In this document: positions 22,383-34,860 of the stretch, piece after piece
Position numbering within the stretch: position 1 is the first letter of the stretch
How the letters are laid out: each line of letters starts with the position of its first letter
Origin: Coccinella septempunctata
Taxonomy: Eukaryota > Arthropoda > Insecta > Coleoptera > Coccinellidae
Direction of reading: 5' to 3'
Length of the DNA stretch: 64,000 nucleotides
NCBI RefSeq assembly: GCF_907165205.1
Contig: NC_058189.1
Span: forward strand, 42,930,270 to 42,994,269
Notes under the pieces: model-generated
Told to the model about the DNA's origin: nothing
Database searches by the model: none
What the model saw: only the letters and a program-made list of their open reading frames with translations
Program-made: the position numbers and the translations under genes

Positions 22383-24229
22383 TGAAGTTATAATAAACTT
22401 ACTTTAAAATGAGTCTTACCTGCATTTTGTATGGAAAGAATAATTTCCAGAGAGTGAGTGGAGAATATTTTATTTCACTAGTCAATTAAAAAAAATTTAA
22501 TTCACTCAGTGGATAAACGTCAACTTACCCTAGTTACCATGGGTTGAATATTGTCATCTTTAAACGTCAAAATGGGATAAAAAAATTATTTCACTGAATA
22601 GATAAACGCCAAATACCTTTGTCCTATGATGTCGTCTTCAAACGTCAAAATGGAATAAAAATATTTTTAGCAGGTTCCACATAAACAATCACTTTCAACT
22701 CTATTAGCTGTCATTAAAAGTGTCACTTTTGATGGCAGTTGTACTCAGCTGTAGTACTGCCCCATTCGGCAATATTTTCCTGTCGGATCCGGTAGAATCA
22801 TATTCCGAATCGTCGAATGAAGCAATGGAAATATAAAACGAAAGACATCGCATAAATGAACACCTAGAACCATGAAATTGCCTTTCTCAAAACCCCATTA
22901 TACTTTCGGGAAGTTCATTAACGGTAGGCCAAAACCAATTAAGACAGATTCAAGGGGATCAAAAGATATAAACATAAAAAATGGAACCCTTTTTTTTCCA
23001 ATTCAACTTGATACCTCAGAACAAACGAATATAAATTACTCTTAATAAGAAGAAGTTAATTCGACCCAACTTGGCATTATCCTGCCGTTGCTGAATCCGC
23101 AAACAAAAATATTTACCCACAGAATTCAGAGGCGTAATCGGCAAACAACATCAAGGACCGAGTAGTGTGACAATCAAAGTTTGCTGTAGGTCAAACAAAC
23201 TTACAAGGAGCTCCCGTCAACACGAATGAGCTTCGTTATGACTTGTAGTGCTGTTTACTCTGGAATTAATAGCCATCTTGAGGGTTTGCGAGTAGCTGGT
23301 TCGTCAGATCATATTCGTGATGAAATTAATTCCTTCAACGCGATATTCCACGCGGAATACAATAAATTTCGATAAAGAGGCGCTCGCATCGTCTGATCCA
23401 AATTAATTCATTCGAACGTCAGTAGACATGCTTTCCTTTCAAGGGGGATTCCACGATGTGATTTGGAATCTGTGTTGATTGATATCACTGAATCAAGGAT
23501 AGCTTATGACAATGAAGGAATTTGAATTTATAATTTTGTGCGCTTTCAGAGATTTGTTGATAGAATTGGAACTTCTAATTTGGCAGTTGAAAGAATTTAG
23601 GAATTTACAAAGGGCGTTAAAACAATACAGTTTTTCAAAGCAGAATATCATAATTTTATTATTATTTATATTAATTTCATTTTGAAGTATACATTCAGTA
23701 CAATATTGGTATGAAAAATCGACCAATTTGATTCCTTTTATGACTTCATTATAGTCGCCCAGTAAAATACTCCTAGGATTTTCATTCCGAGGACTTGAGC
23801 TCAAATTTTTATAGCCAAAAAGTGACAAGAAAAAAGGTGTTTTATGATTTTCCGGTGATATACGATGATATATTGAACAATTCTTAGCCTATACATACAT
23901 ACAAAGTTTTGTACAATATATAGCTAGATATTTTCATTCGAAATTTTGTTTGAAAGTAATGAGATCTTTGACATTTCTTCAGTGTTCTGTATGTTCCAGC
24001 AATGGAATGACGGCGCCTAGTTTTTAACAACACTACAGTATTATAGCAGAGTATAGTACATATAGTACATTATATGTATATTTACTGTTTGTCATCCCAA
24101 CACTTTTTGCATATCTACTTCAAAACGGAAATGTACTAAAAGATACTATAAGATGAATTTTATACTGCTTTCCTATTGGGATATCTTGTATCCCAAATTG
24201 TTAATAAATGAAGGAATACAAGAGTAGGA
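22383..24229. other. No gene; local 85-bp duplication
   Basis: Two related units (about 22511-22595 and 22594-22672) share TCTTTAAACGTCAAAATGGGATAAAAA / TCTTCAAACGTCAAAATGGA. The rest is AT-rich DNA with no recognised gene. Confidence 0.45.
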
Positions 24230-27171
24230 GATTCAACAGGTAAGAATTGATCTAAAAGAGTTACAGCGTTTTATCAAGCTAGGCTCAGACACTTATCATG
24301 GAGGAGCTGCTGTTTACATCAAGAACGGTACCAAATATAGAGTCCACCAACGAATAAATAACTTAGCTGAGCATCGAGTGTTTGAGTGTGCTGCAGTGGA
24401 GTGTTTTATGGGCAATCAAAGTGTCATTGTTATCAGTGTTTATCGGTCACCCAAAAGCTCACTAGAATTATTTTACGAAAAACTAGAAGATGTCTTGGAA
24501 GTACTTGTCTTGGACAGAAAATTAACTTTTATATCAGGTGATTTTAATATTGATTTGAAAGATGATCACAATAATATTGTCAGAATGAACCTCCTACTCA
24601 GTTCATATTCATTCAGTTCTGCTTTCAATGAATACACTAGAATAACTCCTACATCTAGATCAGGTATAGATAATGTTCTCACTAACTGTGAATATATCTG
24701 TTCAACTGATGTATTGTATACGGCTGTCTCAGATCACTTAGGGCTTAAACTCTCATTCACATTGAACTTTGCTATTAAACCTAGCACGTACTACAAAAGA
24801 ACTTATACGTCCGAAAGTATAGAAATTTTTTCCAAAAAACTGACAGAACAAGATTGGCAACAGGTATATAACGCGGGAGAGAGTCAAGTAAATTTACAAT
24901 GGAATTGTTTCATGAATCTCTTTCTGAGACTGTTCCATGAATGCTTTCCACTCAAACTAGTTGTCCCACAACGGTGCCAGCCCAGAACCTTCGACCCAGA
25001 GATAGAGGAATGGAAAAACAAACTCAGTGCATTACAGTTAATCTCGCACTATCACCCTGAAATGAAACAAACATACAATCGGTTCAAGAAGGAGTATAAC
25101 AACTTACTAATTAAAAGTCGTTCGAACAACTATCACAGAAAAATTTCTCTATCAGATAATAAAACAAAAACAATGTGGGCCATATACAACGATGTGGTTG
25201 GTAAAGACAAGCATTCCAATTCCAATAGTCACTTCAAGGGAACTCCAGCTGAAACAGCTAATCACTATAATAGCTTCTTGCTAGAAGTAATACCTAATCT
25301 GATGCAGAACAGTACAAGATCTACTTTCAGCTGTAACATCCTTCCAAACCAACTGTCTTTCTTCTTGAACCCCGTTACAGAAAATGAGATCCTATCATTG
25401 GGTAAAAGACTCAAGAATAAATTTACCAGTGGAGATGACGAAATACCAATAATTATCATCAAGCAATGTTTGAGTAGTATAACAGAAGTTCTGAGTTATA
25501 TGGTTAATAATTCTTTTGTATATGGAATTTTCCCTGAACAACTAAAATTAGCTTCAGTAATTCCTGTCTATAAGAAAGGGGATCGCAGTTTGTTTGAAAG
25601 TTATAGGCCCATTAGCATATTGCCATCGTTCTCTAAAATATTTGAGATGGCTGCGTGCAACAGGTTGGTGAGCTTTCTTAGCAAATGTAGCATACTGAAC
25701 AAAAACCAGCACGGTTACATTAGAGGAAAGTCTGTAACAAGTGCCATACTGCAGTTTACAGAAAAAATTGTTGAAGCATTTGAAAAAAATGAAATCCTAT
25801 TGGGCATATTTTTGGATCTATCTAAGGCATTTGATTGTCTCAGCCATGAATACATCTTGATGAAACTTGAAAAATATGGTGTGAGAGGCATTGCACTAGA
25901 TTGGTTCAAGTCGTACTTAGGAAACAGAAGACAAAGAACAGTCATAAAACAAGATGGCAACATCTCCAAATCGGAAATCCAAGAGAACCCCTCAGGTGTT
26001 GGACAGGGAAGCATATTAGGCCCCATTATATTTGTTCTCTTTATTAACGACGTATCTACTATCCTTGAGGATACTTGGGACGAGAATGCTACAGTAGAAG
26101 AGGTTCTAGGCGGCGCAGTTGGAATTGCTGAAGAATTACGAGAGTTTTTGAATGACATGAGCAAGATTAATACATCAGGGGAAGAAAATGAAAGCAGATA
26201 CTCGGATGAAATGCCCACCGAAAACAATCTAACTGATTGTCTTCTCACAAACTATGCAGATGACACAAGTATGCTAGTACCAGGTTCGGATTATCCTCAG
26301 CTACTCAGGACCAGTTCTTTGCTGTTTAATAGAATTGAGGAATGGTTCAAGAAGAATGGATTATTTCTCAACGCTGATAAAACGAATGTTATACTCTTCA
26401 GAACATCACAACAGAGGATACAGACACCAACTACTATCAAATTGGGAAACCTAGTAACAAAACCTAAAACCACAACAAAATTTTTAGGAGTCCATTTAGA
26501 CGAAAACCTCAAATGGGAAGCCCATATTATCAGTCTGGGAAAGAAATTAAACTCTGTTGTTTATAACTTGAGAATAACCAGCCAATACTTAAATGCTGAT
26601 TCGCTAAGAATATTTTATTTTTCCAACTTTGAGAGCTTACTGAGATTCGGTTTGATTTTCTATGGGGCATGTTCTGGATTACAAGAGATTTTCCGCATCC
26701 AGAAAAGAATCATCAGAATCATCTTTGGGCTGGGTTACAGGGAATCATGCAGGGGAGTTTTCAAAGAGAACAAAATATTAACCGTATATTCTCTTTATAT
26801 TTATGAATTGTTGATCTATATGTTTAGGAACCTAGGTGAATATAAACTATGTAGTTCAATGCATACCTATCACACTCGGAATTTTGATATTTGTTACCCC
26901 AAACATAGACTTTCTATCACTGAGAAACACCCAACTTATGCCTGTATCAGAATGTTCAATAGACTTCCTGATGAATTGAAAAATTGTAAAAGTATTTATG
27001 TCTTCAAAAAGAATTTGAAAGAGATGCTCATCACACTAGAACCCTATTCCATTGGAGATTACCTAGACAGATAGGGTGTAAGCTTTTTGACGTTGTTTCA
27101 TTTAATGTGCATTTACCATGTACTTGTGACATTCTTTGAAATAAACATTATTATTATTATTATTATTATTA
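24230..27171 (+). mobile_element. Non-LTR retrotransposon, 5' truncated, ATT-repeat tail
   Basis: Coding region followed by a 90-bp 3' UTR with AAATAAAC and a tail of ATTATTATT repeats (27148-27171). The 5' end lies within the endonuclease domain. A short microsatellite tail instead of poly(A) is usual for several CR1/I-group families. I found no clear target duplication. Confidence 0.85.
24239..27074 (+). CDS. Non-LTR retrotransposon endonuclease/reverse transcriptase (5' partial)
   Basis: A single frame of about 945 codons, open from just after a TAG near 24216 and lacking an ATG at its start (24378 is a GTG). Order: partial endonuclease (GGAAVYIKNG, VISVYRSPKSS, TFISGDFNIDL, SDHLGLKL), a linker, then RT: TSGDDEIPII, YRPISILPSFSKIFE, NQHGYIRGKSVTSA, GIFLDLSKAFDCLS, GVGQGSILGPIIF, NYADDTSMLV, KFLGVHLDENLKW. 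About 65 acidic residues (26055-26249) separate FVLFINDV from NYADD, where about 10 are normal. The C-terminus (YHTRNFDICYPKHRLS, LITLEPYSIGDYL) recurs as a relic at 52393-52656. RT frame and catalytic Asp pair are intact; only the 5' part is missing. Not a host gene. Confidence 0.85.
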
Positions 27172-27577
27172 CTTATCTTTATTGATTACATCGCCATGTC
27201 ATCTGAATGGAAACACATAAATTATTCGCAATATAGAGACGAAATATTCGGAAACCAGAAAAATACAGTGAAAATATATTCAACGAACGTGGGTTCGCAG
27301 TGTACAATTATTTTTTAATTTGAGTTAGAACACAGAGGGGTAGAAGTTAGGAAAATGCAAATACAATCCTATTAACAATATTTGTCAACTCTAATTTACT
27401 GTGTTATCCCGAGCGGCTGAATTGTATGGCTCTGAAACAATGGTCGAACACGTTCTGAATATCAATTTTATAGCTTGGGAATCTTCTGTATCCGCAACAG
27501 GATGAAGTTTGTTATTAATGAAAAATATACACAGGGCTTTTGCTTTCTGCTCTGTTCATATTCGTTCTTGAAATATA

Positions 27578-28357
27578 CAGGGTATTTTTAAATAGGGCTC
27601 TATTAACAGAAGGTAGAACTGGTCAAAATAAAGCGTTTAATCAAAAATCACCTACACAAATCTTTCAAAATGACGAAGTTGAAAAATCTAATACGACCTT
27701 AAATCATTTGTTATCTGAATCGCAAAGCAATGAGGAAAAACTTATCTAGTGACGACTAACTCAACCATATGGATTCTTCAAGGATATTGGCCAGTTCGAT
27801 TTTTACGTGGATATTTAAAGGGAAACTTAGGATTGCCGAATATTTTTCTCTTGTTTTTAGAAACTTTAACGATTTTATGAAATGGCTCCTTTCGATAGCA
27901 ATCGACAGAAAAATACTCAGGACAAAAAATTATTCACATTTTTTTTTACAATGATCAACTTCTTCTTTTTCGAACCCTCCAACAATCATCGTAAAAATTT
28001 GCTGAAATAGTCTAACAATAATAGCACTTTGTCAACATAGGCGCTTTAAATGAACTGTCTCAATTTTCTACACTGTTTTCACCCCAAATCGAACGATACA
28101 ACAATTTGTTCAAGTGACCTGATGCAACTATAATCAGATACTCTCCTATGTACCGAACCATTCATTGTCCAGCTATATGTTTGAGGTTTGTTTGGTTTTT
28201 CGGATGCTGAAGTCACCTTCCGCAGTACCGTACTTGAAATTTAATGTAATTTTGTAGAAATACTAAGTATTGTATTTCAGCCATCTTGAAATTACTTATT
28301 TTGATGACTTCTACCTTTTACCGTCAAAAAAAAAGCCTCAATAGTGAAAACACTCTG
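27578..28357. mobile_element. Candidate 0.8 kb MITE with degenerate long inverted repeats
   Basis: Left TA-CAGGGTATTTTTAAATAGGG...GAAGGTAGAACTGGTCAAAA is mirrored on the right by TTTTGATGACTTCTACCTTT...AGTGAAAACACTCTG-TA. Match is imperfect, with TA on both sides. Interior ORFs have no recognisable domains. Confidence 0.5.
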
Positions 28358-28574
28358 TATGGATAATAGTTTTGCTTCTTGGACAATGTATATACTCACT
28401 GTATAAAGAAAACTTTCAGTCAAACTCTTGTTTGATCAGTTTAATACTCTGCTTATGATTTCACATGGATACATGGATTATTTTCAATCAGGGTGGAGGA
28501 TAATAAAATTTTCAGAAACCACGGTGCGGCGCCCATCTTATTCACTTCTTGAGTCAAGATCTATTGTGAAAATG

Positions 28575-28661
28575 AATAAAAAATCGGTGTAGGAAAAAAG
28601 TGTTCCTTTTGACCTCAAGAATCTACTTTTAAAATATTTGTACACGTCAAAGACTCACCCC
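28575..28661. repeat. End fragment of the CAGGGTGAGTCTTTGA MITE family
   Basis: GGAAAAAAGTGTTCCTTTTGACCTCAAGAATCTACTTTT...GTCAAAGACTCACCCC matches, in reverse complement, the left end of the MITE at 39574-40274. Confidence 0.65.
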
Positions 28662-29180
28662 TTAGTATGCATCTATTTAATGGTACTCAATTGCTACTGT
28701 TTCAATATATTTAGGAATAAAAAAGTTTCAGTTGCTTCGTTTTGGAAATCGAGTGACCGGACAATCATTGATCGGGCAACCATATTTGGTGAAACCCACT
28801 GAAAATGGCTCATTTTCATGCATTTATTGAAATAATTTATTGAAGTAATAATAATAATGAATCGACTTTATTGGCACTACTTAACAAGAAAAAAAAGAAC
28901 TATACAACTTATAAAATCGAGAAGAATCGCCTGAGCGAAGTTTAGTCTCAAAGACTACTCTTACACTTAACTCCGCCGACTCCCCTATGGTAAATTACAA
29001 TATAAAAATGAAATATAGAGTGCACACATAGCAAATAGACAACCAACAGCCTCAAAGAAAGAGAATAACAATCTCCATGCAAAAAAAATAGCATTCTACA
29101 TTAATTGAACATAAAGGAAAATATAAGCACTACCACTGACTAAAATAAAAAAAATTAAAAAAATCTGAAAAAATACATAT

Positions 29181-31944
29181 CTATTCTCTGGTAAGTAGAA
29201 AAGATTTAAGCTGAGACTTAAATGCAAAAAACGATGTGAAATTTCTAACATCGGTGTCAAATGTATTCATTACTTTTGCAGCATTAAAGGAAAAACACCT
29301 ACGAAACCCAGCTGTTCGATGAGCGGGAACTGTCAACCTGTACGGGTATCTAATGTTGACGGAGTGAACACCAGATCTAGGAACCAATGATCCATGATCC
29401 TATTTTCTATGGGACTCTTCATAAGTTTGAACACAAAACATCCCATGTGCAGCTTCACCCTGCTTTCCATCCTCAGCCAACCTAAATCCCTGATCCTTCC
29501 AGACACATGATCAAACTTACGAAGACCAAAAACAAATCTGCAACACCAATTCTGCACAAGCTGAATTCTTCTTTTATGAAAAACATCCAAACAGGGGCCA
29601 TAAATTATGTCGCAATAGTTGAAAGTTGACAAAACTAATACCTCTTATAAATTTTTTCTCATCTGAAAAGTCAAATATTTACGTGCAGAATAGAGAATTC
29701 TAAGCTTAAAAAACGCCGACCTAACTAAAGTGGAAACATGCTTCCGAAATCTCAAGTCTTCATCAAATAAGACTCCCAGATTCCTGGCGCCATTACTTAT
29801 ATCTAACTTATCCCCGTTGAGACTGAGATCCAAACTGGCTCTGATATTATCCCTATCCTTCCTTTTACAATAAACAATACATTTGGTCTTCGCCGAGTTA
29901 ATGGAAAGATCATGAGATTTACACATTTGTAGAATCGTTTCAAGGTCCTGGTTGACTCTAGCCGAAGCCAAATTCAATTCACTCCCCCTAAACCGGAACA
30001 TCAACTGAACATCGTCAGCAAATGCCTCAGCAATGCATGGTCTAAGCAAGAGAAAAGATCAGCCACATAAATTATGAACAACAATGGCCCCAATATGGAA
30101 CCCTGCGGAACGCCTGCCCGGATTGATGTCGGTGTCGCGTACCTGCCGTCCACCAGCACCTTTAAACTTCGGAATGTTAGGAACGATCTTATCATAGAAA
30201 GAGCTGAGGCAGAGAAATCAAAATATTTTAGCTTGGCACACAGAAGGGAATGATTAATCGTGTCGAATACCTTCGAAAAATCAAGCAAAATATGAAGTAC
30301 AGAATAACACCGATCAAGATCATGGAATATTTTATTTGTGACCGATGCCAGAGTAGTAGCAGTACTGTGATTCCTGCGAAAGCCAGATTGGTACGATGGT
30401 AGCAAATTGAAGTCATTGACGTACTCCGAAATCTGATCAGACAAAACCTTCTCCAACACCTTAGACAAAAGTGGCAGAATACTGATGATCCTCAAATCCC
30501 AAAAAGAAGTAGGCCCCACTGTTTTCGGAAGCGGTATACCAATAGCGCACTTCCACTGCACAGGAAACACACCGGCCACTATGCAGCTATTGACCAGATG
30601 CTGAACATACGATTCTATTACTGGAAACACATGAACGAGCATATCCAGCGTTACATCATCGTCGCCCACGGCTTTAGTTCGAATTCCAGTCATGATGATC
30701 CTTATCGGTTCCAACGAAGCAATTTTGAAATGGAATGATGGCTCAGTTCTATAACTATTGTTGTTATAATACGAAATCTTATCAGTACACGCATCATCAC
30801 CTGCAACACCATTGAATGCTGAGAAAAAATCACTAATAGATTCCGCGTCCTTTAAGCAATCTGGAATAGCACTCGCATTAACCTTGGCAACATTCAGAGA
30901 CTTCAAAGCCTTCCAGGCAGCTTCATTACCATCAGAACTAGCAGCCAAGAGATATCTTCTTGCTACGTCTAATCTCAGCCAGAGTACCATTTCTCATTCT
31001 CTTATACCCATTCCAATCCTCCGCTTCAACCCCCTGAGCCGTTCAGTCAACCAGGGCGCTTTAGGCTTAGATATTCTCCTTCGTCTGAAAGGAGCATGGC
31101 GGTCATAAACGCTCAATAAGATGTCATTGAAGATTTGCACTTTTTTATTGATATTAGGTTCGCGGGTGAATGAGTGCCACCTTTCCGATCTCAAGTCTGG
31201 AAGGAAAGCTTCACAATCAAAATCATCAAAGTCCCTATAAGTTATAAACTTTTGCACCCACTTCGAACTAGGTACGAAGCACTCACAAAACGCTAAGCGA
31301 TGATCGCTAATATGACACATGTTCTTAACTCCACTCACTCCCATGAAGTTGGCCGGACATTTCACAAAAATCGGATCCAATAGCGTACTCGATGTTAGAG
31401 TAACTCTTGTGGGCTCCTGGATGATTTGAAATCCATAGGAGGAAAAACATTCAGACAGAGGGTTTGATGAATTCAGCAGGTTGACGTTGACGTCACCGAT
31501 ACAAAAAACACAATCAGCCATAGGACACACATAATTCAACATCAGATCAACGTCGTTAACAAAAGAACTGAACTTGGACTTACGCTTTCTACGATTTGGA
31601 GGTCTATATACTACACCAATCACAATACTCAATTTTCGAATACTCAGCTGTATCCAAAGACATTTCAAAGGACTCTCGAATTCGAAGTCCATATCAATTA
31701 CTTTGATCTTATAATGCTCTCTCACAAACACACATACACCACCACCCCTACCTACCCTATCACTGCGGATCAACTTAAAACCAGGTAGTGACACATCAGC
31801 CGAATTCACGTCATCGTTAAACCAGGTTTCCGTAACGCAGACAATATCAAAATTATTAGAATCTACTATCTCAGCAAAATCCACCATCTTTGAGAACAAA
31901 GAACCTGCATTCAAGTTAGCAATAATCATGATACAGAAATACAC
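29181..31944 (-). pseudogene. CR1-type ORF2: endonuclease and reverse transcriptase, multiply frameshifted
   Basis: Read from 31944 downward: endonuclease (NLNAGSLFSKMVDFAEIV, VCVTETWFND, GRGGGVCVFVREHY, GVVYRPPNRRKRK, CIGDVNVNLL, ISDHRLAFCEC), a stop/frameshift near 30996, then RT (IISILPLLSKVLEKVLSDQI, YQSGFRRNHSTATTLASV, ILLDFSKVFDTINH, AGVPQGSILGPLL), another break near 30030, FADDVQLMFRF (catalytic FADD), RNLGVLFDEDLRFRKHV, a break near 29640, and a C-terminal segment (FNYCDIIYGPCLDVFHKRR) ending near 29181 in yet another frame. At least four lesions, so inactive. Clade: CR1/Kiri-like by ORF1 type and motif style; I cannot refine it. Confidence 0.8.
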
Positions 31945-32030
31945 AAAATTAAAAAAAAATTAAAAAAAAATTAATATAATAAAATCAAAATGAATAAAAA
32001 ACTTCCAGAGAAACGAAAAGCAAAAACTAA

Positions 32031-32762
32031 TCAAAAATTTTTCTTCCTAGCAGCTTTTGGTATCGCTCCCGCCCCAGTTGGCACTGGTTTGAGTTTAGAC
32101 CTCAACTGCCTGGTTATGTCTTCAGTCTTCCGTAGTATGTTCTCAACGTCCGCGTTCTCCCTTTGCAATCTTCCACCCTCTTCAACCTCAAAGTGTTCAT
32201 ATTTCTCAGCCAATTGCTTAAAACGAGATAATGGAACCGGTGTGTCCGGGGCACTCCTGGATTTTTCTTCCTCAGACAGCTCAACGTTGTCCTTATCTAG
32301 GATCTTATTATGTGGTATGTTCATTAAGTCCTCAGTTAGAGCGGCTTTCCCTTTGATGAACAAATTCCCGTCTTTTATATAGGCATTCAGCTTCTTCGAT
32401 TTAGCCAGGTGGAGATGCTTTCTCAGCAGTTTTAATCGCTCTCGATCCTCAGGGCATAAATCATCATTGATGAAAATTTTTGTAGCCTTGAGCTTGTTCT
32501 TATTTTTCATCACCATAAGTTTGTACCGGTAAGATGAAAATTCAACCTTGATAGGAGGATTGATACTTTTACTCAATCTATAAATGTCATTAATTGCACG
32601 CCCAGGCAGATCTATATTGAGCAGGTTCCTCATGTTCTGGACGAATGAGGATGCGATATCATCTCCAACCTCTAGGCCGGAGACAATTATGTTGTTTTTT
32701 CTCAAACAACGCTTCAGCGACAGTACTTCAGCTTCAACAGATGCGATTCTGCTTTCCAAAGT
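32031..32762 (-). pseudogene. CR1-type ORF1 (coiled coil plus RNA-binding domain), 5' end lost in TA repeat
   Basis: About 244 codons, ending at TAA 32031. Order: short coiled coil (TTLESRIASVEAEVLSLKRC), an L1-ORF1-like RRM region (LRKNNIIVSGLEVGDDIASS, RAINDIYRLSKSINPPIKVE, KLMVMKNKNKLKATKIFIND), a basic helical part (RERLKLLRKHLHLAKSKKLN) and a charged tail with a second coiled coil. In this class the protein coats element RNA. The reading frame formally extends through the TA tract as Tyr-Ile repeats to an ATG at 33014, but that is an artefact of the microsatellite, so the true start is absent. Confidence 0.75.
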
Positions 32763-32763
32763 A

Positions 32764-32960
<197 letters not shown>

Positions 32961-33028
32961 AATTGATCGTTTGCCAGAGAAAACAGGGAAAAATTTGTTT
33001 TTATGTGTATCCACTTATTGTATTATTT

Positions 33029-33074
33029 TAGCATCCTGAAGAAGAACCACAAGAGGTTCGAAATATAGATGTTA
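33029..33074 (+). ncRNA. Hammerhead-ribozyme-like motif (possible Penelope terminal region)
   Basis: CTGAAGA (33036-33042) and GAAA (33060-33063) flank a stem GAACC/GGTTC, with one extra A after CTGAAGA. Outside them TAGCATC (33029-33035) pairs with GATGTTA (33068-33074) as a 7-bp stem I with one G-U. The tiny stem III would be A-TA-U. This arrangement matches type I hammerheads reported in Penelope-like elements, but the extra A may break the core. No protein domain is adjacent. Confidence 0.35.
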
Positions 33075-33137
33075 TGACACCTGATTGTTGATAATTGCCC
33101 AGCCAATAATTGCTGAATACCCAAATTAGCTATTTTT

Positions 33138-33140
<3 letters not shown>

Positions 33141-33186
<46 letters not shown>
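33141..33186. repeat. (TA)n microsatellite, 46 bp
   Basis: Second TA tract, about 180 bp from the first. Confidence 0.9.
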
Positions 33187-33189
<3 letters not shown>

Positions 33190-34281
33190 AATGTCAGCAA
33201 TACATTTTTAGTTATCAACTAATATAGCATATGTATGAGTTTTAGCAAAGGTTAGTGTAACGGGGTACCATACAATTTGGAGTATGATACAAGAGCTTAG
33301 GGAAAAACCTCAGTAAAAAAACCCTGTCTCCCCGTGAGTAGTGTTGTGATGACAAATTTGTTTACAGAATAAGCTTTTAATACTGAAGGGCTTCCTTTCC
33401 ATTGACATAAAAATTTCTTCATCCTCTTTCCATTTCGAAATAATATCTGAAACAAAGAAACAGAGCAGAAAACGAAAACAACAAGTAAATAATAAAGGCT
33501 TCATCCAAACTTATTCTAATACTTGGTGATGTCTGAAGAAAAAAATTAATAATCATAGGTACATAACTTCTTTTTCAATTGCACTGGGAGGAATATCATC
33601 TTTGCGTCAAAAATCTTCTGCTCATCTTGGTGTAGGATCACCCTGGTCGTTAGAAATGCCTTCAGTACTCAAATTAATAATAGCTAAATCTTGCTTTTGA
33701 CTGGGAGGGTCTTTCGACCAGGTCCAATCTTTCAAGTGATGATTCTTCTATTCTTCAGTTGTTCGAGGAACGCTACAGGACCCTTATATTGGGGAATCAT
33801 CTCCCATAGATATACCAGTGGTTATTCAGTAGAAAATTCAAAAAAACGGGGAAGAAATTCAAAAAAACTTCTGACAATTCATTGACACCTGTCAATCCTT
33901 CCAATCGTCGCATTGAGGCTTCTTTTAATTTCCTGCGAGAGACTGTCGAAATAAGCCCTCATAGCAGCAGTCTGCATCGAAAACTCCTTTTTCATGAGTG
34001 CGAAGAGTTCTTGGAAATTTTCCATGCCTGTGACAAAACTTGGAGGGTATGGAAGCCTTAGCAGTACGGGAAACGGAATACACAAGATGAAGTCGACATA
34101 ATTTTTCTCCAAAGTGACCCCAACGAAACAAGTCTATTTTTTTTTTGAGCAAAAAAATTCAGGGAGGCACAAGTCAGAATTGGGAAGCCTTCAACATCTC
34201 GAATAGATTCATCTGCTGCATATGACTGAGTATGGAAGAATGGTTTGATTTTCACACTTTAAACACATGTGAAGTGTTCGC
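33187..34281. other. No gene seen
   Basis: AT-rich sequence with chance ORFs only. Confidence 0.4.
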
Positions 34282-34860
34282 TTTCTAGAAATCATACTGT
34301 CAGATAGAAGGTTTCGTGTATTTATTGATGATAATAGAAGTAATTTCAAATCTTTGAATAATGCTCTCCCACAAGGATCAGTTTAAGCATCTCTTCTCAA
34401 TTTATATCTGTGTGATACTTCTTTTTCTGCTAAAAAATTTATATACGCTAATCTACAGATTTAAAAATTTTGAGGAATCACATTTTCGAGTGGCGTTTCA
34501 GTCCTAACCCAAAAAAGACCAAGGTTTCGTTTTTCCATTCGAAGAATCATCAAAAATATAAAAAATTGAGCGTGGTTTTCGGTAATTCATTTTTGGAACA
34601 TAAATTTGATCCAAAATATCTAAGAGTTAAGCTGGAGTCCACGCTGAATTTCAAAGTCTATTTGTAAAATTTGCGTTTGAAGTTTAAACCTAGGAAAAAT
34701 ATCCTGCATAAACTAGCTGGTGTGCTGATACAACTACTCCTCGAACAGCAACTCTAGCTTTGGTTTTTCTGCTTTACTTATTGAAACGGAATACGCAATT
34801 ATGAAATTACTTTGGTCTCATTCAGTTTTTTCTGTACTTTCCAAATCATTTGTTCGTTGA
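34282..34860 (+). pseudogene. Non-LTR reverse transcriptase relic
   Basis: Degenerate plus-strand RT: ILSDRRFRVFIDDNRSNFKS, NALPQGSV then a stop (34384-34386), SLLNLYLCD, a lost catalytic region, then FSPNPKKTKVSFFHSKN, HKFDPKYLRVKLESTLNFK and NLRLKFKPRKNILHKLAG in another frame, and TEYAIMKLLWSHS. The order PQG-NPKKT-KYLRV matches non-LTR RTs. Multiple stops and frameshifts; the catalytic dyad is not recognisable (FIYANLQ instead of YADD). Old relic. Confidence 0.65.
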
